64,000 nt of DNA from Cellulomonas cellasea (lineage in GTDB: Bacteria > Actinomycetota > Actinomycetes > Actinomycetales > Cellulomonadaceae), in contig NZ_BJLR01000022.1 in NCBI RefSeq assembly GCF_006538745.1, forward strand, positions 112,058 through 176,057, written 5' to 3'. Below are positions 1 through 8,906 of this stretch, in pieces (within the stretch, counting starts at the first letter, position 1; each line of letters starts with the position of its first letter). The notes beneath the pieces are model-generated. The model searched no databases. It saw nothing but the letters and a program-made list of their open reading frames with translations, and was not told the DNA's origin. A program made the position numbers and the translations under genes.

Positions 1-153
1 GGCGCCGCCGCGTTCCGTGCCGGCCTCGAGCTGCACGCGCTCGCGCCGCGGGACACCGGCCTCGAGTCGATCTTCCTGGGCCTGACCGGCGGCGGGACCC
101 CGCCACCGCCCGCGGCCGCCGCCCCCACGACCCCCGCCGGAGGTGCCCGATGA
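1..153 (+). CDS. ABC transporter ATP-binding protein, C-terminal fragment
   Basis: The reading frame is open from the first base and stops at 151-153, giving the last 50 residues of a longer protein. The stretch GLESIFLGLTGG resembles the C-terminal end of drug or lipid exporter ATPases of the CcmA/DrrA type, where a LEEVFL(S/A)LT motif closes the domain. A Pro/Ala-rich tail follows. Its stop overlaps the start of the permease gene by 4 bases (ATGA), so the two are probably translated together as one exporter. The Walker motifs lie outside the window, so the assignment rests on the tail and the neighbour. Confidence 0.7.
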   Translation, partial: GAAAFRAGLELHALAPRDTGLESIFLGLTGGGTPPPPAAAAPTTPAGGAR

Positions 154-968
154 GGGCCGCGCTCGTCACCGAGTACCGCAAGATCGTCACGACGCGGCTC
201 TGGTGGGTCCTGCTGCTCGTGATGGTCGGCTACATGATGTTCATCGCCGGGTTCATGGCGTGGGCCTTCACGCAGGGCGGGGGCATGGGCGGCCCGACCC
301 CGGGCGGCGGCGGCGAGCAGCCCGACCTCACCCCGGAGGCGGTCGTGCGCACCGTCTACACGATCGCCGTGACGTTCGGCTACGTGTTCCCGGTCGTGGT
401 GGGGGCGCTGTCGGTGACGACCGAGTTCCGGCACCAGACGATCACGCCGACGCTGCTCGCGGAGCCGCGGCGGGGCGTGGTCCTCGTGGCGAAGCTCGTC
501 GCGGGCCTCGTGATCGGCGTCGTGTTCGGGACCGTCGCGACGCTCGTGACGGCCGGCACGGGTGCGGGGGTACTCGCCGCGCTCGGGGAGCCGACTTTCC
601 TCGGCGAGGCGGAGACGTGGCGCACGCTCGCGCTCTCGGCGCTGGCGCTCGCGATGTGGTCCGTCGTCGGCGTGGCCCTCGGGACGGTGCTGACGAACCA
701 GGTCGCGGCGATCGTCGTGCTCATCGCGTTCACGCAGTTCGTCGAGCCGGTGCTGCGTGTCGTCCTGGCGCTGACCTCGTGGGGCAAGGACATCGCGTCG
801 TACCTCCCCGGGGCGGCCGGCGAGGCGGTCTCGGGCGGGTCCTTCTACGCCGAGGCCGGCATGGCGTCGCTGCTCGACTGGTGGCAGGGCCTGCTCGTGC
901 TCGTCGCGTACGCGGTGGTCCTCGTGGTGGTCGGGCGCGCGACGACGTTCCGGCGCGACATCACATGA
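150..968 (+). CDS. ABC transporter permease (ABC-2 type)
   Basis: A 272-residue integral membrane protein with about six hydrophobic segments: one near residues 15-40, a pair around 70-95, and clusters at 115-145, 160-200 and 240-262. This is the layout of ABC-2 type permeases that pair with a CcmA-like ATPase. A soluble Gly/Pro-rich loop lies at about residues 45-60. The ATG start overlaps the stop of the ATPase gene, so the pair forms a two-gene exporter. The substrate cannot be read from sequence; relatives export drugs, lipids or polysaccharides. A short hairpin follows directly downstream and probably ends the transcript. Confidence 0.85.
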   Translation: MRAALVTEYRKIVTTRLWWVLLLVMVGYMMFIAGFMAWAFTQGGGMGGPTPGGGGEQPDLTPEAVVRTVYTIAVTFGYVFPVVVGALSVTTEFRHQTITPTLLAEPRRGVVLVAKLVAGLVIGVVFGTVATLVTAGTGAGVLAALGEPTFLGEAETWRTLALSALALAMWSVVGVALGTVLTNQVAAIVVLIAFTQFVEPVLRVVLALTSWGKDIASYLPGAAGEAVSGGSFYAEAGMASLLDWWQGLLVLVAYAVVLVVVGRATTFRRDIT

Positions 969-975
969 CCTTGCC

Positions 976-995
976 GACCCGGCGCGCACCGGGTC
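976..995 (+). terminator. Probable terminator of the ABC exporter operon
   Basis: Perfect 7-bp inverted repeat (GACCCGG / CCGGGTC) around a 6-base loop, 8 bases after the permease stop and followed by TTGGGG. There is no long T run, as is common in high-GC actinobacteria. The rest of 996-1182 is the upstream region of kgd and shows no gene. Confidence 0.5.
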
Positions 996-1182
996 TTGGG
1001 GCCCGGGAGGCAGCCCCGTGACCCCCGGTTGACCACCGCGGACCGACTTGACGGAAGTGCCGAGGGAAGCGCTCTCCCAGCCGGTGCGGAGTGCTCGTCC
1101 GGGAGCGCGCTGACGTAGGGTTGTCGTCAAACAGATCCGGCGATGACGCGGCGCGGCCGCGGCGGAAGTGGGCGATCCTCGC

Positions 1183-4100
1183 GTGTCCCAGAAGGCAGAG
1201 CCAGTCTCGAGCAAGGCCGATTTCGGCGCCAACGAGTGGCTCGTCGACGAGCTGTACGAGCAGTACCTCAAGGACAAGAACGCGGTCGACCCCGCGTGGT
1301 GGGAGTTCTTCGAGGGCTACAAGCCGGGCGAGGGCGGTGACGGCAGCGGCGCCGGAGCACCCGCCGCGCCCGCGACGACGCCCGTGCCCGCGGCTCCCCC
1401 GGTGACGCCCGCCGGCACGGGCAACGGGCAGCCGGTGGCCCCCACGCAGCCCGCCCCCGCACCCGCCGCCGCGGCGCCCGCCCAGGCCGCACCGGCGCCC
1501 GCGAGCTCCGGCGACGCGGACGCGATCCCCGAGCCCGCCGAGCCCGTGGCGACGATCCCGCCCGTCGCGACCGCGCAGCCCGCGACCGCGCCCTACGCGG
1601 AGGTCGCCACCGCGACCCGCAGCGTCGCCGCCGACGCCGCCGAGCCGACCGACGAGATCCAGAAGCTCCGCGGCCCCGCGGCACGCGTCGTGACGAACAT
1701 GGAGGCGAGCCTCGAGGTCCCGACCGCGACGTCGGTGCGCGCCGTGCCGGCCAAGCTCATGGTCGACAACCGCATCGTCATCAACAACCATCTCGCGCGC
1801 GGCCGCGGCGGCAAGATCTCCTTCACCCACATCATCGGGTTCGCGCTCGTCGAGGCGCTCAAGGACATGCCGGCCATGAACGCCGGCTACAGCCTGCTCG
1901 ACGGCAAGCCCGCGGTCACGACCCCGGCGCACGTGAACCTCGGCCTCGCGATCGACCTCGCCAAGCCCGACGGCACGCGCCAGCTGCTCGTCCCGAGCAT
2001 CAAGAAGGCCGAGACGCTCGACTTCGCGCAGTTCTGGAGCGCGTACGAGGATGTCGTGCGCCGCGCCCGCGGCAACAAGCTCACGGTCGACGACTTCGCG
2101 GGCACCACGATCTCGCTGACCAACCCGGGCACGATCGGCACCGTGCACTCGGTGCCGCGGCTCATGGCCGGCCAGGGCACGATCGTCGGCGTCGGCGCGA
2201 TGGACTTCCCCGCCGAGTTCGCCGGGACGTCCGAGGACCAGCTCAACCGCATGGGCATCTCCAAGGTGCTCACGCTCACCTCGACGTACGACCACCGCAT
2301 CATCCAGGGCGCGCAGTCGGGCGACTTCCTGCGGATCCTCGCGAACAAGCTGCTCGGCCAGGACGACTTCTACGACCGGATCTTCCGGTCGCTGCGCGTG
2401 CCGTACGAGCCCGTCCGCTGGGTCCGCGACTCGCCGTCGGACCCCGACACCGAGGCCACGAAGCCCGCGCGCATCGCCGAGCTCATCCACTCCTACCGCT
2501 CGCGCGGCCACCTCATGGCCGACACCGACCCGCTCGCCTACCGCCAGCGCAAGCACCCCGACCTGGACATCCAGAACCACGGGCTCACGCTGTGGGACCT
2601 CGACCGGACGTTCCCGACCGCCGGCTTCACCGGCAAGCCCCGGGCGAAGCTCCGCGAGATCCTCGGCCTGCTGCGCGACTCGTACTGCCGCTCGATCGGC
2701 ATCGAGTACATGCACCTGCAGGACCCGCGCCAGCGCCGCTGGCTGCAGGAGCGCCTCGAGTCCGGATACGCCCGCACGCCGCGCGAGGACCAGCTCCGCA
2801 TCCTGCGCCGCCTCAACGCCGCCGAGGCGTTCGAGACGTTCCTGCAGACCAAGTTCGTCGGCCAGAAGCGGTTCTCGCTCGAGGGCGGCGAGGCCGTCAT
2901 CCCGCTGCTCGACGCGATCCTGTCGAAGGCCGCGGACAACGGGCTCGACGAGGTCGGCATCGGGATGGCGCACCGCGGGCGGCTCAACGTCCTCGCGAAC
3001 ATCGCCGGCAAGTCGTACGGCCAGATCTTCAGCGAGTTCGAGGGCAACCAGGACCCCAAGTCCGTCCAGGGCTCCGGCGACGTGAAGTACCACCTCGGCA
3101 CCGAGGGCACGTTCACCGCGGAGTCGGGCGCGACGACCCAGGTGTACCTCGCGGCGAACCCGTCGCACCTCGAGGCGGTCGACCCGGTGCTCGAGGGCAT
3201 CGTGCGGGCCAAGCAGGACCGCATCGACCTCGGCGGCGACGGCTTCTCGGTGCTCCCGATCCTCATCCACGGCGACGCGGCGTTCGCGGGCCAGGGTGTC
3301 GTGTGGGAGACGCTCAACCTCGCGCAGCTGCGCGGCTACCGCACCGGCGGCACCGTGCACGTCATCATCAACAACCAGGTCGGGTTCACGACCGGCCCCT
3401 CGTCGTCGCGCTCGTCGCAGTACGCGACCGACATCGCGAAGGGCCTGCAGGTCCCGATCCTGCACGTGAACGGCGACGACCCCGAGGCCTGCGTGCGCGT
3501 CGCGGAGCTCGCGTTCGAGTACCGCGAGCAGTTCGACCGCGACGTCATCATCGACATGGTCTGCTACCGCCGGCGCGGCCACAACGAGGGCGACGACCCG
3601 TCGATGACGCAGCCGCTTATGTACAACCTCATCGAGGCGAAGCGCTCGGTGCGCAAGCTCTACACCGAGACGCTCGTCGCGCGCGGCGACATCACGCTCG
3701 AGGAGGCCGAGCATGTCCTCAAGGACTACCAGGCCCAGCTCGAGCGCGTGTTCACCGAGACCCGCGAGGGCGGCTACACCCCGCCGCCGTCGAGCGAGCC
3801 CGTCGCGGGTCTGGAGCGGCCCGAGTCGCAGCTCGAGGACGCCGGGATGATGGTCGGCTGGAAGACCGCGGTCGCCCCCGCGGTGCTCGAGCGCATCGGC
3901 CGTGCGCACGTGCGCCCGCCCGAGGGGTTCACCGTCCACCCGAAGCTCGCGCAGCTCCTGACCAAGCGCGAGCAGATGTCCCGCGACGGCAACATCGACT
4001 GGGGCTACGGGGAGCTGCTCGCCTTCGGGTCGCTGCTCATCGAGGGCACCCCGGTGCGCCTTGCGGGCCAGGACTCGCGCCGCGGCACGTTCGTCCAGCG

Positions 4101-5016
4101 CCACGCGGTCATGCACGACCGCGAGACCGGCGCCGAGTGGACGCCGCTGCTGTACCTGTCGGCGGACCAGGCGAAGTTCTGGTGCTACGACTCCTCGCTC
4201 AGCGAGTACGCGGCGCTCGGCTTCGAGTACGGCTATTCGGTCGAGCGGCCCGACGCGCTCGTGCTCTGGGAGGCGCAGTTCGGCGACTTCGTCAACGGCG
4301 CGCAGACCGTGATCGACGAGTTCATCACCTCGGCCGAGCAGAAGTGGGGCCAGCGCTCGTCGGTCGTGCTGCTGCTCCCCCACGGCTACGAGGGCCAGGG
4401 CCCCGACCACTCGTCGGGCCGCATCGAGCGGTTCCTGCAGATGTGCGCCGAGGAGAACATCACGGTCGCGCAGCCGTCGACGCCCGCGTCGCACTTCCAC
4501 CTGCTGCGCCGCCAGGCGTACATGCGCCCGCGCCGCCCGCTCGTGGTCTTCACGCCCAAGTCGATGCTGCGCCTCAAGGCCGCGTCGTCGTCGGTCGAGG
4601 ACTTCACGAACGGCACGTTCCGCCCGGTCATCGGCGACGACCTCGCCGCGGCCAAGGCGAACCAGGTCGACCGCGTGCTGCTGTGCTCGGGCAAGGTCTA
4701 CTGGGACCTGCTCGCCCACCGCGTCACGTCGGGCGACGAGCGCACGGCCATCGTCCGGCTCGAGCAGCTCTACCCGCTCGACGCCGACGGGCTGCACGAG
4801 GCGCTCGCGCCGTACGGCGACGCCGAGCTCGTGTGGGTCCAGGACGAGCCCGAGAACCAGGGTCCGTGGTCGCACATCTCGATGAACGCGCCCCAGCTGC
4901 TGGGCCGCACCCTTCGGGTCGCGTCGCGCGCCGCCTCGGCGTCGCCCGCGGCCGGCTCGGCGAAGAAGCACCAGGCCGAGCAGGCGCGGCTCATCGAGAC
5001 GGCGTTCGCCCGCTGA
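1183..5016 (+). CDS. kgd: Multifunctional 2-oxoglutarate metabolism enzyme (Kgd/SucA-E2 fusion)
   Basis: Fusion enzyme of the actinobacterial TCA cycle. It combines a dihydrolipoyl-succinyltransferase-like domain (about residues 110-400, with the catalytic DHR motif, His371) and a thiamine-dependent 2-oxoglutarate dehydrogenase E1 domain (about 420-1277). The thiamine diphosphate motif runs from Gly697-Asp698 to Asn730-Asn731. A short N-terminal segment ([12 protein letters not shown]) that in homologues docks partners is followed by a Pro/Ala-rich linker at about residues 50-125. No lipoyl domain is present, as in mycobacterial Kgd. Homologues are inhibited by the FHA protein GarA and activated by acetyl-CoA. 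GTG at 1183 is chosen; an in-frame GTG at 1168 would add five residues. Neither has a clear ribosome binding site. Confidence 0.97.
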   Translation: MSQKAEPVSSKADFGANEWLVDELYEQYLKDKNAVDPAWWEFFEGYKPGEGGDGSGAGAPAAPATTPVPAAPPVTPAGTGNGQPVAPTQPAPAPAAAAPAQAAPAPASSGDADAIPEPAEPVATIPPVATAQPATAPYAEVATATRSVAADAAEPTDEIQKLRGPAARVVTNMEASLEVPTATSVRAVPAKLMVDNRIVINNHLARGRGGKISFTHIIGFALVEALKDMPAMNAGYSLLDGKPAVTTPAHVNLGLAIDLAKPDGTRQLLVPSIKKAETLDFAQFWSAYEDVVRRARGNKLTVDDFAGTTISLTNPGTIGTVHSVPRLMAGQGTIVGVGAMDFPAEFAGTSEDQLNRMGISKVLTLTSTYDHRIIQGAQSGDFLRILANKLLGQDDFYDRIFRSLRVPYEPVRWVRDSPSDPDTEATKPARIAELIHSYRSRGHLMADTDPLAYRQRKHPDLDIQNHGLTLWDLDRTFPTAGFTGKPRAKLREILGLLRDSYCRSIGIEYMHLQDPRQRRWLQERLESGYARTPREDQLRILRRLNAAEAFETFLQTKFVGQKRFSLEGGEAVIPLLDAILSKAADNGLDEVGIGMAHRGRLNVLANIAGKSYGQIFSEFEGNQDPKSVQGSGDVKYHLGTEGTFTAESGATTQVYLAANPSHLEAVDPVLEGIVRAKQDRIDLGGDGFSVLPILIHGDAAFAGQGVVWETLNLAQLRGYRTGGTVHVIINNQVGFTTGPSSSRSSQYATDIAKGLQVPILHVNGDDPEACVRVAELAFEYREQFDRDVIIDMVCYRRRGHNEGDDPSMTQPLMYNLIEAKRSVRKLYTETLVARGDITLEEAEHVLKDYQAQLERVFTETREGGYTPPPSSEPVAGLERPESQLEDAGMMVGWKTAVAPAVLERIGRAHVRPPEGFTVHPKLAQLLTKREQMSRDGNIDWGYGELLAFGSLLIEGTPVRLAGQDSRRGTFVQRHAVMHDRETGAEWTPLLYLSADQAKFWCYDSSLSEYAALGFEYGYSVERPDALVLWEAQFGDFVNGAQTVIDEFITSAEQKWGQRSSVVLLLPHGYEGQGPDHSSGRIERFLQMCAEENITVAQPSTPASHFHLLRRQAYMRPRRPLVVFTPKSMLRLKAASSSVEDFTNGTFRPVIGDDLAAAKANQVDRVLLCSGKVYWDLLAHRVTSGDERTAIVRLEQLYPLDADGLHEALAPYGDAELVWVQDEPENQGPWSHISMNAPQLLGRTLRVASRAASASPAAGSAKKHQAEQARLIETAFAR

Positions 5017-5051
5017 CCTGAGCCGACCGCCCGGCCTCACGCCGGAACGAC

Positions 5052-5085
5052 GGACGCCGCGCTCCCGCCCGGGGGCGCGGCGTCC
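5052..5085. terminator. Bidirectional terminator between kgd and the GlxA-type regulator
   Basis: Perfect 11-bp inverted repeat (GGACGCCGCGC / GCGCGGCGTCC) with a 12-base loop, in the gap between two convergent genes and suited to ending both transcripts. Confidence 0.65.
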
Positions 5086-5117
5086 GGCGTCTGCGGGGCG
5101 GGTGCCGGAGCGTTCCC

Positions 5118-6095
5118 TCAGACGCGCACCTCGTCCGCCGCGGCCCGCGGCGCGGGGTTGGCGAACGTCCGCCGGTAGGCCTGCGGGCTCGTGTCGAGCG
5201 CCCGCGCGAAGTGGTGCCGCAGCACCGACGCGCTGCCGAACCCGCAGCGGCGGGCGATCTCCTCGATGCTCGCGTCGGTACGCTCGAGCATCTCCTGCGC
5301 GCGCGAGAGCCGCTGGCGCGTGACCCAGGCGGCTGGCGTGGTGCCGGTCTCGGCGCGGAACCGGCGGGCGAACGTGCGCTCGGACATCAGGGCCCGCGCG
5401 GCCAGCTCGGGCACCGCGAGCTCGGCGTCGAGGTGCTCGACCATCCACGCGAGCAGGGGTGCGAGGGTGTCGGCGTCGCACGGCAGCGGGGTGTCGACGT
5501 ACTGCGCCTGGCCGCCGTCGCGGTGCGGCGGCACGACCATGCGCCGAGCGATGGCCGCGGCGGGGGCGGTCCCGAGCTCGCGACGCACGAGGTGCAGGCA
5601 CGCGTCGATGCCCGCGGCGGTGCCGGCGCTGGTGATGATCCCGTCGTCCTCGACGTAGAGCACGGCGGGGTCCACCTGGGCGAGCGGGTACTCGCGCGCG
5701 AGCTGGTCGGTGTACATCCAGTGCGTCGTGCAGCGACGGCCGTCGAGCAGCCCGGCCTCGGCGAGCCCGAACGCGCCGCTGCAGACGCTCAGCACCCAGG
5801 CACCGCGGGCGTGCGCGGCGCGCAGGGCCTCCCCGACGGCCGGGGGCAGCGCGGCGGGCGAGCCGTACGCGGGCAGCACCACGAGGTCGACGCCCTCGGT
5901 CGCGTCGAGCCCGCGCTCGACCATGATCCCCAGCCCGAGCTTCGTCGGGACGAGCCCGGGCTCGACGCCGCAGATCGTGAAGTCGAACACCGGGCCGCCG
6001 GTGTCGCGGCGGTCGATCCCGAAGACCTCGCACACGACGCCGAGCTCGAACGGGGCGACCCCCGGCAGGACGATCGCGGTCACGGAGCGCAGCAT
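5118..6095 (-). CDS. GlxA family transcriptional regulator (DJ-1/PfpI plus AraC HTH)
   Basis: A 325-residue protein. Residues 1-170 form a DJ-1/PfpI-like domain with the conserved Cys in SVCSGAFGLAEAG. About residues 215-312 form an AraC-type double helix-turn-helix (ARALMSERTFARRF, then IEEIARRCGFGSASVLRHHF). Such regulators sense small, often nitrogenous, metabolites through the N-terminal domain and activate nearby genes. The ATG at 6095 is used because it begins the DJ-1 strand (MLRSVTAIVLPG) and lies 6 bases after a CATACT element; the longer frame lacks domain support. Palindromic TGGCAG-type sites lie between it and the divergent small gene at 6190, suggesting self-regulation or control of that gene. 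The ligand is unknown. Confidence 0.88.
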   Translation of the reverse strand: MLRSVTAIVLPGVAPFELGVVCEVFGIDRRDTGGPVFDFTICGVEPGLVPTKLGLGIMVERGLDATEGVDLVVLPAYGSPAALPPAVGEALRAAHARGAWVLSVCSGAFGLAEAGLLDGRRCTTHWMYTDQLAREYPLAQVDPAVLYVEDDGIITSAGTAAGIDACLHLVRRELGTAPAAAIARRMVVPPHRDGGQAQYVDTPLPCDADTLAPLLAWMVEHLDAELAVPELAARALMSERTFARRFRAETGTTPAAWVTRQRLSRAQEMLERTDASIEEIARRCGFGSASVLRHHFARALDTSPQAYRRTFANPAPRAAADEVRV

Positions 6096-6101
6096 GCGCC
6101 C

Positions 6102-6107
6102 AGTATG
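6102..6107 (-). promoter_or_regulatory. Putative -10 element (CATACT) for the GlxA-type regulator
   Basis: CATACT on the minus strand ends exactly 6 bases before the ATG at 6095. This spacing recurs upstream of many genes here and would give a leaderless mRNA. The first base departs from TANNNT. Confidence 0.4.
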
Positions 6108-6117
6108 GCCACGGGCT

Positions 6118-6190
6118 TGGCAGAACTTCAACGACCACCGTCGGTCCTGCCACTGTCGGCAGGAACACGGCTGTCGCAGACTTTCTGCCA
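6118..6190. promoter_or_regulatory. Palindromic operator cluster between divergent genes
   Basis: Three related elements occupy the divergent gap. TGGCAGAA at 6118-6125 is mirrored by TTCTGCCA at 6183-6190. Between them sits a perfect 7-bp inverted repeat, TCCTGCC at 6145-6151 and GGCAGGA at 6158-6164. All half-sites share GGCAG. The outer right copy overlaps the first base of the start codon at 6190. Binding by the neighbouring GlxA-type regulator is an inference from position. Confidence 0.55.
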
Positions 6191-6330
6191 TGAGCCTCTT
6201 CCTGATCGTCCTCGCCGTCGCCCTCCTCGTCTGGTGGGTCGCCCGCCTCGTCGCCGTCGTCCGCGAGGACGGCTACGGCCTGCGTCCCCCGCCTCGCTCG
6301 CACGAGCACGACCACCCCGTCCGCGCCTGA
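6190..6330 (+). CDS. Small single-pass membrane protein
   Basis: A 46-residue protein with one hydrophobic helix (about residues 2-24) and a charged tail containing EDGYGLRPPPRSHEHDH. Small proteins with this TM plus DGYG-RPPPRSH layout are, to my knowledge, frequent in Micrococcales and have no assigned function. It is divergent from the GlxA-type regulator and shares its operator-like upstream region. The GGCAGGA repeat 20-odd bases upstream does not look like a dedicated ribosome binding site. Confidence 0.65.
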   Translation: MSLFLIVLAVALLVWWVARLVAVVREDGYGLRPPPRSHEHDHPVRA

Positions 6331-6473
6331 CCACCTCCACCCGCACGGGTGATCCGGCGCGCCTGCGGATGACCGCTCGCACACGCGTACGGCCTGAGAC
6401 ACTGTTGGCCGGACTGTGCCGAGGACCGGGGGAACACTCCCGTGCCCGCGGACGCGCGAGACGGGTGGGAGTG

Positions 6474-7079
6474 ATGACTGTGGGCGAGCTGCCGGTGCGC
6501 CTGGCGGTGATCGGCGACGAGCTCGCCGCGGGCGTCGGCGACCCCAAGGGCCTCGGCTGGGTCGGTCGCGTCGCCGGCCGCACGCGCACCGCCTCGCCCC
6601 TCGGCGTCTTCACGCTCGCGGTGCCGGGCGAGACCACCACGGCGCTCGGCGCCCGGTGGGAGGAGGAGGTCGCGCGCCGGTTCACCCCGGACGCCGACAA
6701 CCGCCTCGTGATCGCGCTCGGGCGGGCCGACGCCGGCGCCGGGCTCTCGCTCGCCCGCAGCCGGCTCAACCTCGCCAACATCCTCGACGTCGCCGAGCAG
6801 CGCCGCGTCCCCGCGTTCGTCGTCGGGCCACCGCCCGGCCGGGCCGTCGACGGCGACGCGCTCTCCGACCTCTCCGCGGCGTACGGCGACGTCGCGATGC
6901 GCCGGCGGGTGCCCTACGTCGACACCTACGAGCCCCTCGCCGCGCACGAGCAGTGGCTCGGGGACCTCGCCGCCGGCGACGGCCTGCTGCCCGGCCAGGC
7001 CGGCTACGGGCTCATGGCCTGGCTGGTGCTGCACACCGGGTGGCACACCTGGCTCGGGCTGCCCGACGACGCGGCCTGA
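6474..7079 (+). CDS. SGNH/GDSL-hydrolase-like protein with eroded active site
   Basis: A 201-residue soluble protein with the SGNH architecture: block I near residues 12-27 (IGDELAAGVGDPKGLGW), a block III position (ALGRADAG) and block V near the C-terminus (DGLLPGQAGYGLMAW). In active esterases block I is GDS, block III GxND and block V DxxH. Here Glu16 replaces the serine nucleophile, Asp follows Gly-Arg-Ala where Asn is expected, and the final His is Leu. A hydrolase mechanism of the usual kind is therefore unlikely. ATG at 6474 is chosen because GGTGGGAG precedes it; GTG at 6471 is in frame. No signal peptide is seen. Confidence 0.7.
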   Translation: MTVGELPVRLAVIGDELAAGVGDPKGLGWVGRVAGRTRTASPLGVFTLAVPGETTTALGARWEEEVARRFTPDADNRLVIALGRADAGAGLSLARSRLNLANILDVAEQRRVPAFVVGPPPGRAVDGDALSDLSAAYGDVAMRRRVPYVDTYEPLAAHEQWLGDLAAGDGLLPGQAGYGLMAWLVLHTGWHTWLGLPDDAA

Positions 7080-7107
7080 CGCCGCCCGACGCCACTCCGC
7101 ACAGCAC

Positions 7108-7143
7108 GACGGCAGGCCCGCGCCGCAGCGCCGACCTGCCGTC
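7108..7143. terminator. Bidirectional terminator between the SGNH-like gene and pilT
   Basis: Inverted repeat GACGGCAGG (7108-7116) and CCTGCCGTC (7135-7143) with an 18-base G/C-rich loop, in the gap between convergent genes. Confidence 0.5.
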
Positions 7144-7166
7144 CGTGCCGAGCCCGCGGTGCGCCG

Positions 7167-8252
7167 CTAGGAGACCAGGCCCGCCGCGCGCAGCTCGACC
7201 GTGAGGTCCTGCGGGTTGGACGCGACCGAGCACGCCTCCTCGTAGGTCACGACGTCGTCGCGGATGAGCTGGAACAGGTGCTGGTCGAACGTCTGCATCT
7301 TGTAGTACTCGCCGTCGCGGATCAGGTCGAGCAGCGGCGGCGCGTTCTGCGGGTCGACGATCGCGTCGGCGGTCCGGCCCGTGTTGACCATGACCTCGAT
7401 CGCGGCGCACCGCCCCGTGCCGTTCGCCCGGCGGACGAGCCGCTGCGACACGATCCCGCGCAGCGCCTGCGCGAGCGCCACGCGCACCTGCTTCTGCTCG
7501 TGCGGCGGGAAGAAGTCGACGATGCGGTTGATCGTCTCGCCCGCGTCGATCGTGTGCAGCGTCGAGAGCACCAGGTGCCCTGTCTCGGCCGCGGAGAGCG
7601 CCGCGCGGACCGTCTCGACGTCGCGCATCTCGCCGACGAGGATCACGTCGGGGTCCTGGCGCATCGCCGCACGCAGCGCCGCGGTGAAGTCGGCGGTGTC
7701 CTGGCCGACCTCGCGCTGGGAGATGATCGCCTTCTTGTCCTGGTGCAGGATCTCGATCGGGTCCTCGATCGTGACGATGTTGACCTCGCGGTACACGTTG
7801 ATGAGGTCGACCATCGACGCGAGCGTCGTCGTCTTGCCCGAGCCCGTCGGGCCGGTCACGAGCACGAGCCCGCGCGGCTCGAGCGCGAGCTCACCCACGA
7901 CCTCGGGGAGCCCGAGCTCGCCGAGCGACTGCGCTCCGACGGCGACCCGCCGGAAGACCATGCCGAACGTGCCGCGCGCCTGGTAGGCGTTGACGCGGAA
8001 CCGCCCGACGCCCGGCACGGAGTACGCGAAGTCCGCCTCGTGCGTGTGCCGGAACGACTCGACGAGCTCCTCGGGCACGACCTCGGCGACCATGTGCTCG
8101 GTGTCGCGCGGCTTGAGGTCGGGGACCTGCAGCTTGCGCAGCCGGCCGTCGACCCGGATGCGCGGTGCGGAGCCGACCTTGACGTGCAGGTCGGAGCCGC
8201 CCGTGCTCGCAAGGGCGTGCAGGAACGGGATGACCGACAGGGGCTCACTCAC
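7167..8252 (-). CDS. PilT/PilU-type twitching motility ATPase
   Basis: A 361-residue secretion ATPase of the PilT family. An N-terminal PAS-like region (about 1-110) includes the typical SDLHVKVGSAPRIRVDGRL. A C-terminal RecA-like domain has Walker A GPTGSGKTTT, Walker B DVILVGEMRD, and the His box ETGHLVLSTLHT. In type IV pilus systems PilT hexamers drive pilus retraction at the inner membrane. No pilin, PilB, PilC or PilD gene is nearby, so its partners must lie elsewhere. The GTG start at 8252 gives VSEPLSVIPFLH and has AGGACGG upstream; the longer frame adds no homologous sequence. Confidence 0.9.
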   Translation of the reverse strand: MSEPLSVIPFLHALASTGGSDLHVKVGSAPRIRVDGRLRKLQVPDLKPRDTEHMVAEVVPEELVESFRHTHEADFAYSVPGVGRFRVNAYQARGTFGMVFRRVAVGAQSLGELGLPEVVGELALEPRGLVLVTGPTGSGKTTTLASMVDLINVYREVNIVTIEDPIEILHQDKKAIISQREVGQDTADFTAALRAAMRQDPDVILVGEMRDVETVRAALSAAETGHLVLSTLHTIDAGETINRIVDFFPPHEQKQVRVALAQALRGIVSQRLVRRANGTGRCAAIEVMVNTGRTADAIVDPQNAPPLLDLIRDGEYYKMQTFDQHLFQLIRDDVVTYEEACSVASNPQDLTVELRAAGLVS

Positions 8253-8450
8253 GTCCGTCCTATCGGGACCCGGACGCGCGCACTTGAACGTTCCGCCGGG
8301 CGGTTTCCGCGCAGGGGCCCACCCCGGCGCCGCACCGGGCGGGTGTCGGTGCAGGTCGGGACGGACGGCGCACCGACGCACCCCTCCGCTGTGGGACCAT
8401 GGACGCGAATCCGGCGCACAGCACGCGCGCCAGAACACGAGGAGACACCG

Positions 8451-8525
8451 ATGAGCAAGCGCGGACGCAAGCGCCGTGCCCGCAAGGGCAGCGCAGCGAA
8501 CCACGGCAACCGTCCCAACGCCTGA
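8451..8525 (+). CDS. 50S ribosomal protein bL37
   Basis: A 24-residue, very basic peptide: MSKRGRKRRARKGSAA, then NHGNRPNA. It closely resembles the small actinobacterial large-subunit protein bL37 first seen in mycobacterial ribosome structures, which has the same length, the KRGRK start and the ANHGxRPN end. A strong ribosome binding site (GAGGAG) lies 6-7 bases before the ATG, and a perfect 17-bp hairpin terminator follows. It therefore looks like an independent, highly expressed unit. It neighbours the anti-sigma factor gene, as in mycobacteria. Confidence 0.85.
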   Translation: MSKRGRKRRARKGSAANHGNRPNA

Positions 8526-8550
8526 GGCGTTGGCGATCGGTCGCTGACAT

Positions 8551-8588
8551 GACGAGGGGCCCGGTGCACGCGCACCGGGCCCCTCGTC
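8551..8588. terminator. Strong bidirectional terminator between bL37 and rsrA
   Basis: Perfect 17-bp inverted repeat (GACGAGGGGCCCGGTGC and its complement) with a 4-base loop, centred between the convergent bL37 and rsrA genes. Confidence 0.85.
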
Positions 8589-8612
8589 CTGTCTCTGGCG
8601 GTCTGTGGCGGG

Positions 8613-8906
8613 TCAGCCCTCGGCTGGCTGCGTCCGCGCGACGGTCAGCCGCTCGTGGATGCGCAGGCGCAGGTCCGCGGGCGCCTCCTCCTGGCAGCAG
8701 CGCTTGACGAGCTTCTTGACCACGGCCTCGACGTCGTACTCGCCGAGGCATGGCTCGCACTCCTCGAGGTGCGCGCGGATGCGCTCTGCGTCGGGGGCGT
8801 CGAGCTCGGAGTCGAGGTACTCGAACAGCCGCCCGAGCGCCTCGTCGCAGTCCGTCCCGCACGCGTTCGCCACGGGTGCGCCCGGACCGGGCTCCAGCGT
8901 GCTCAT
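8613..8906 (-). CDS. rsrA: Anti-sigma factor RsrA/RshA (zinc redox switch)
   Basis: A 97-residue zinc-binding anti-sigma factor. The ZAS signature His46-x3-Cys50-x2-Cys53 is intact, and further cysteines lie at 16, 20, 70 and 71. In homologues oxidation of these thiols expels zinc, forms a disulfide and releases the sigma factor SigR/SigH. Its ATG overlaps the sigR stop by 4 bases (ATGA), giving the near-stoichiometric co-translation expected for a sigma/anti-sigma pair. The transcript ends at the hairpin at 8551-8588. Confidence 0.95.
   Translation of the reverse strand: MSTLEPGPGAPVANACGTDCDEALGRLFEYLDSELDAPDAERIRAHLEECEPCLGEYDVEAVVKKLVKRCCQEEAPADLRLRIHERLTVARTQPAEG

Noticed and set aside
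961..6402. 1813-residue antisense open frame opposite kgd
   Set aside because: It is a shadow of kgd codon bias: very Arg/Ala/Val/Leu-rich, no domain, and overlaps the well-supported kgd and GlxA-type genes.
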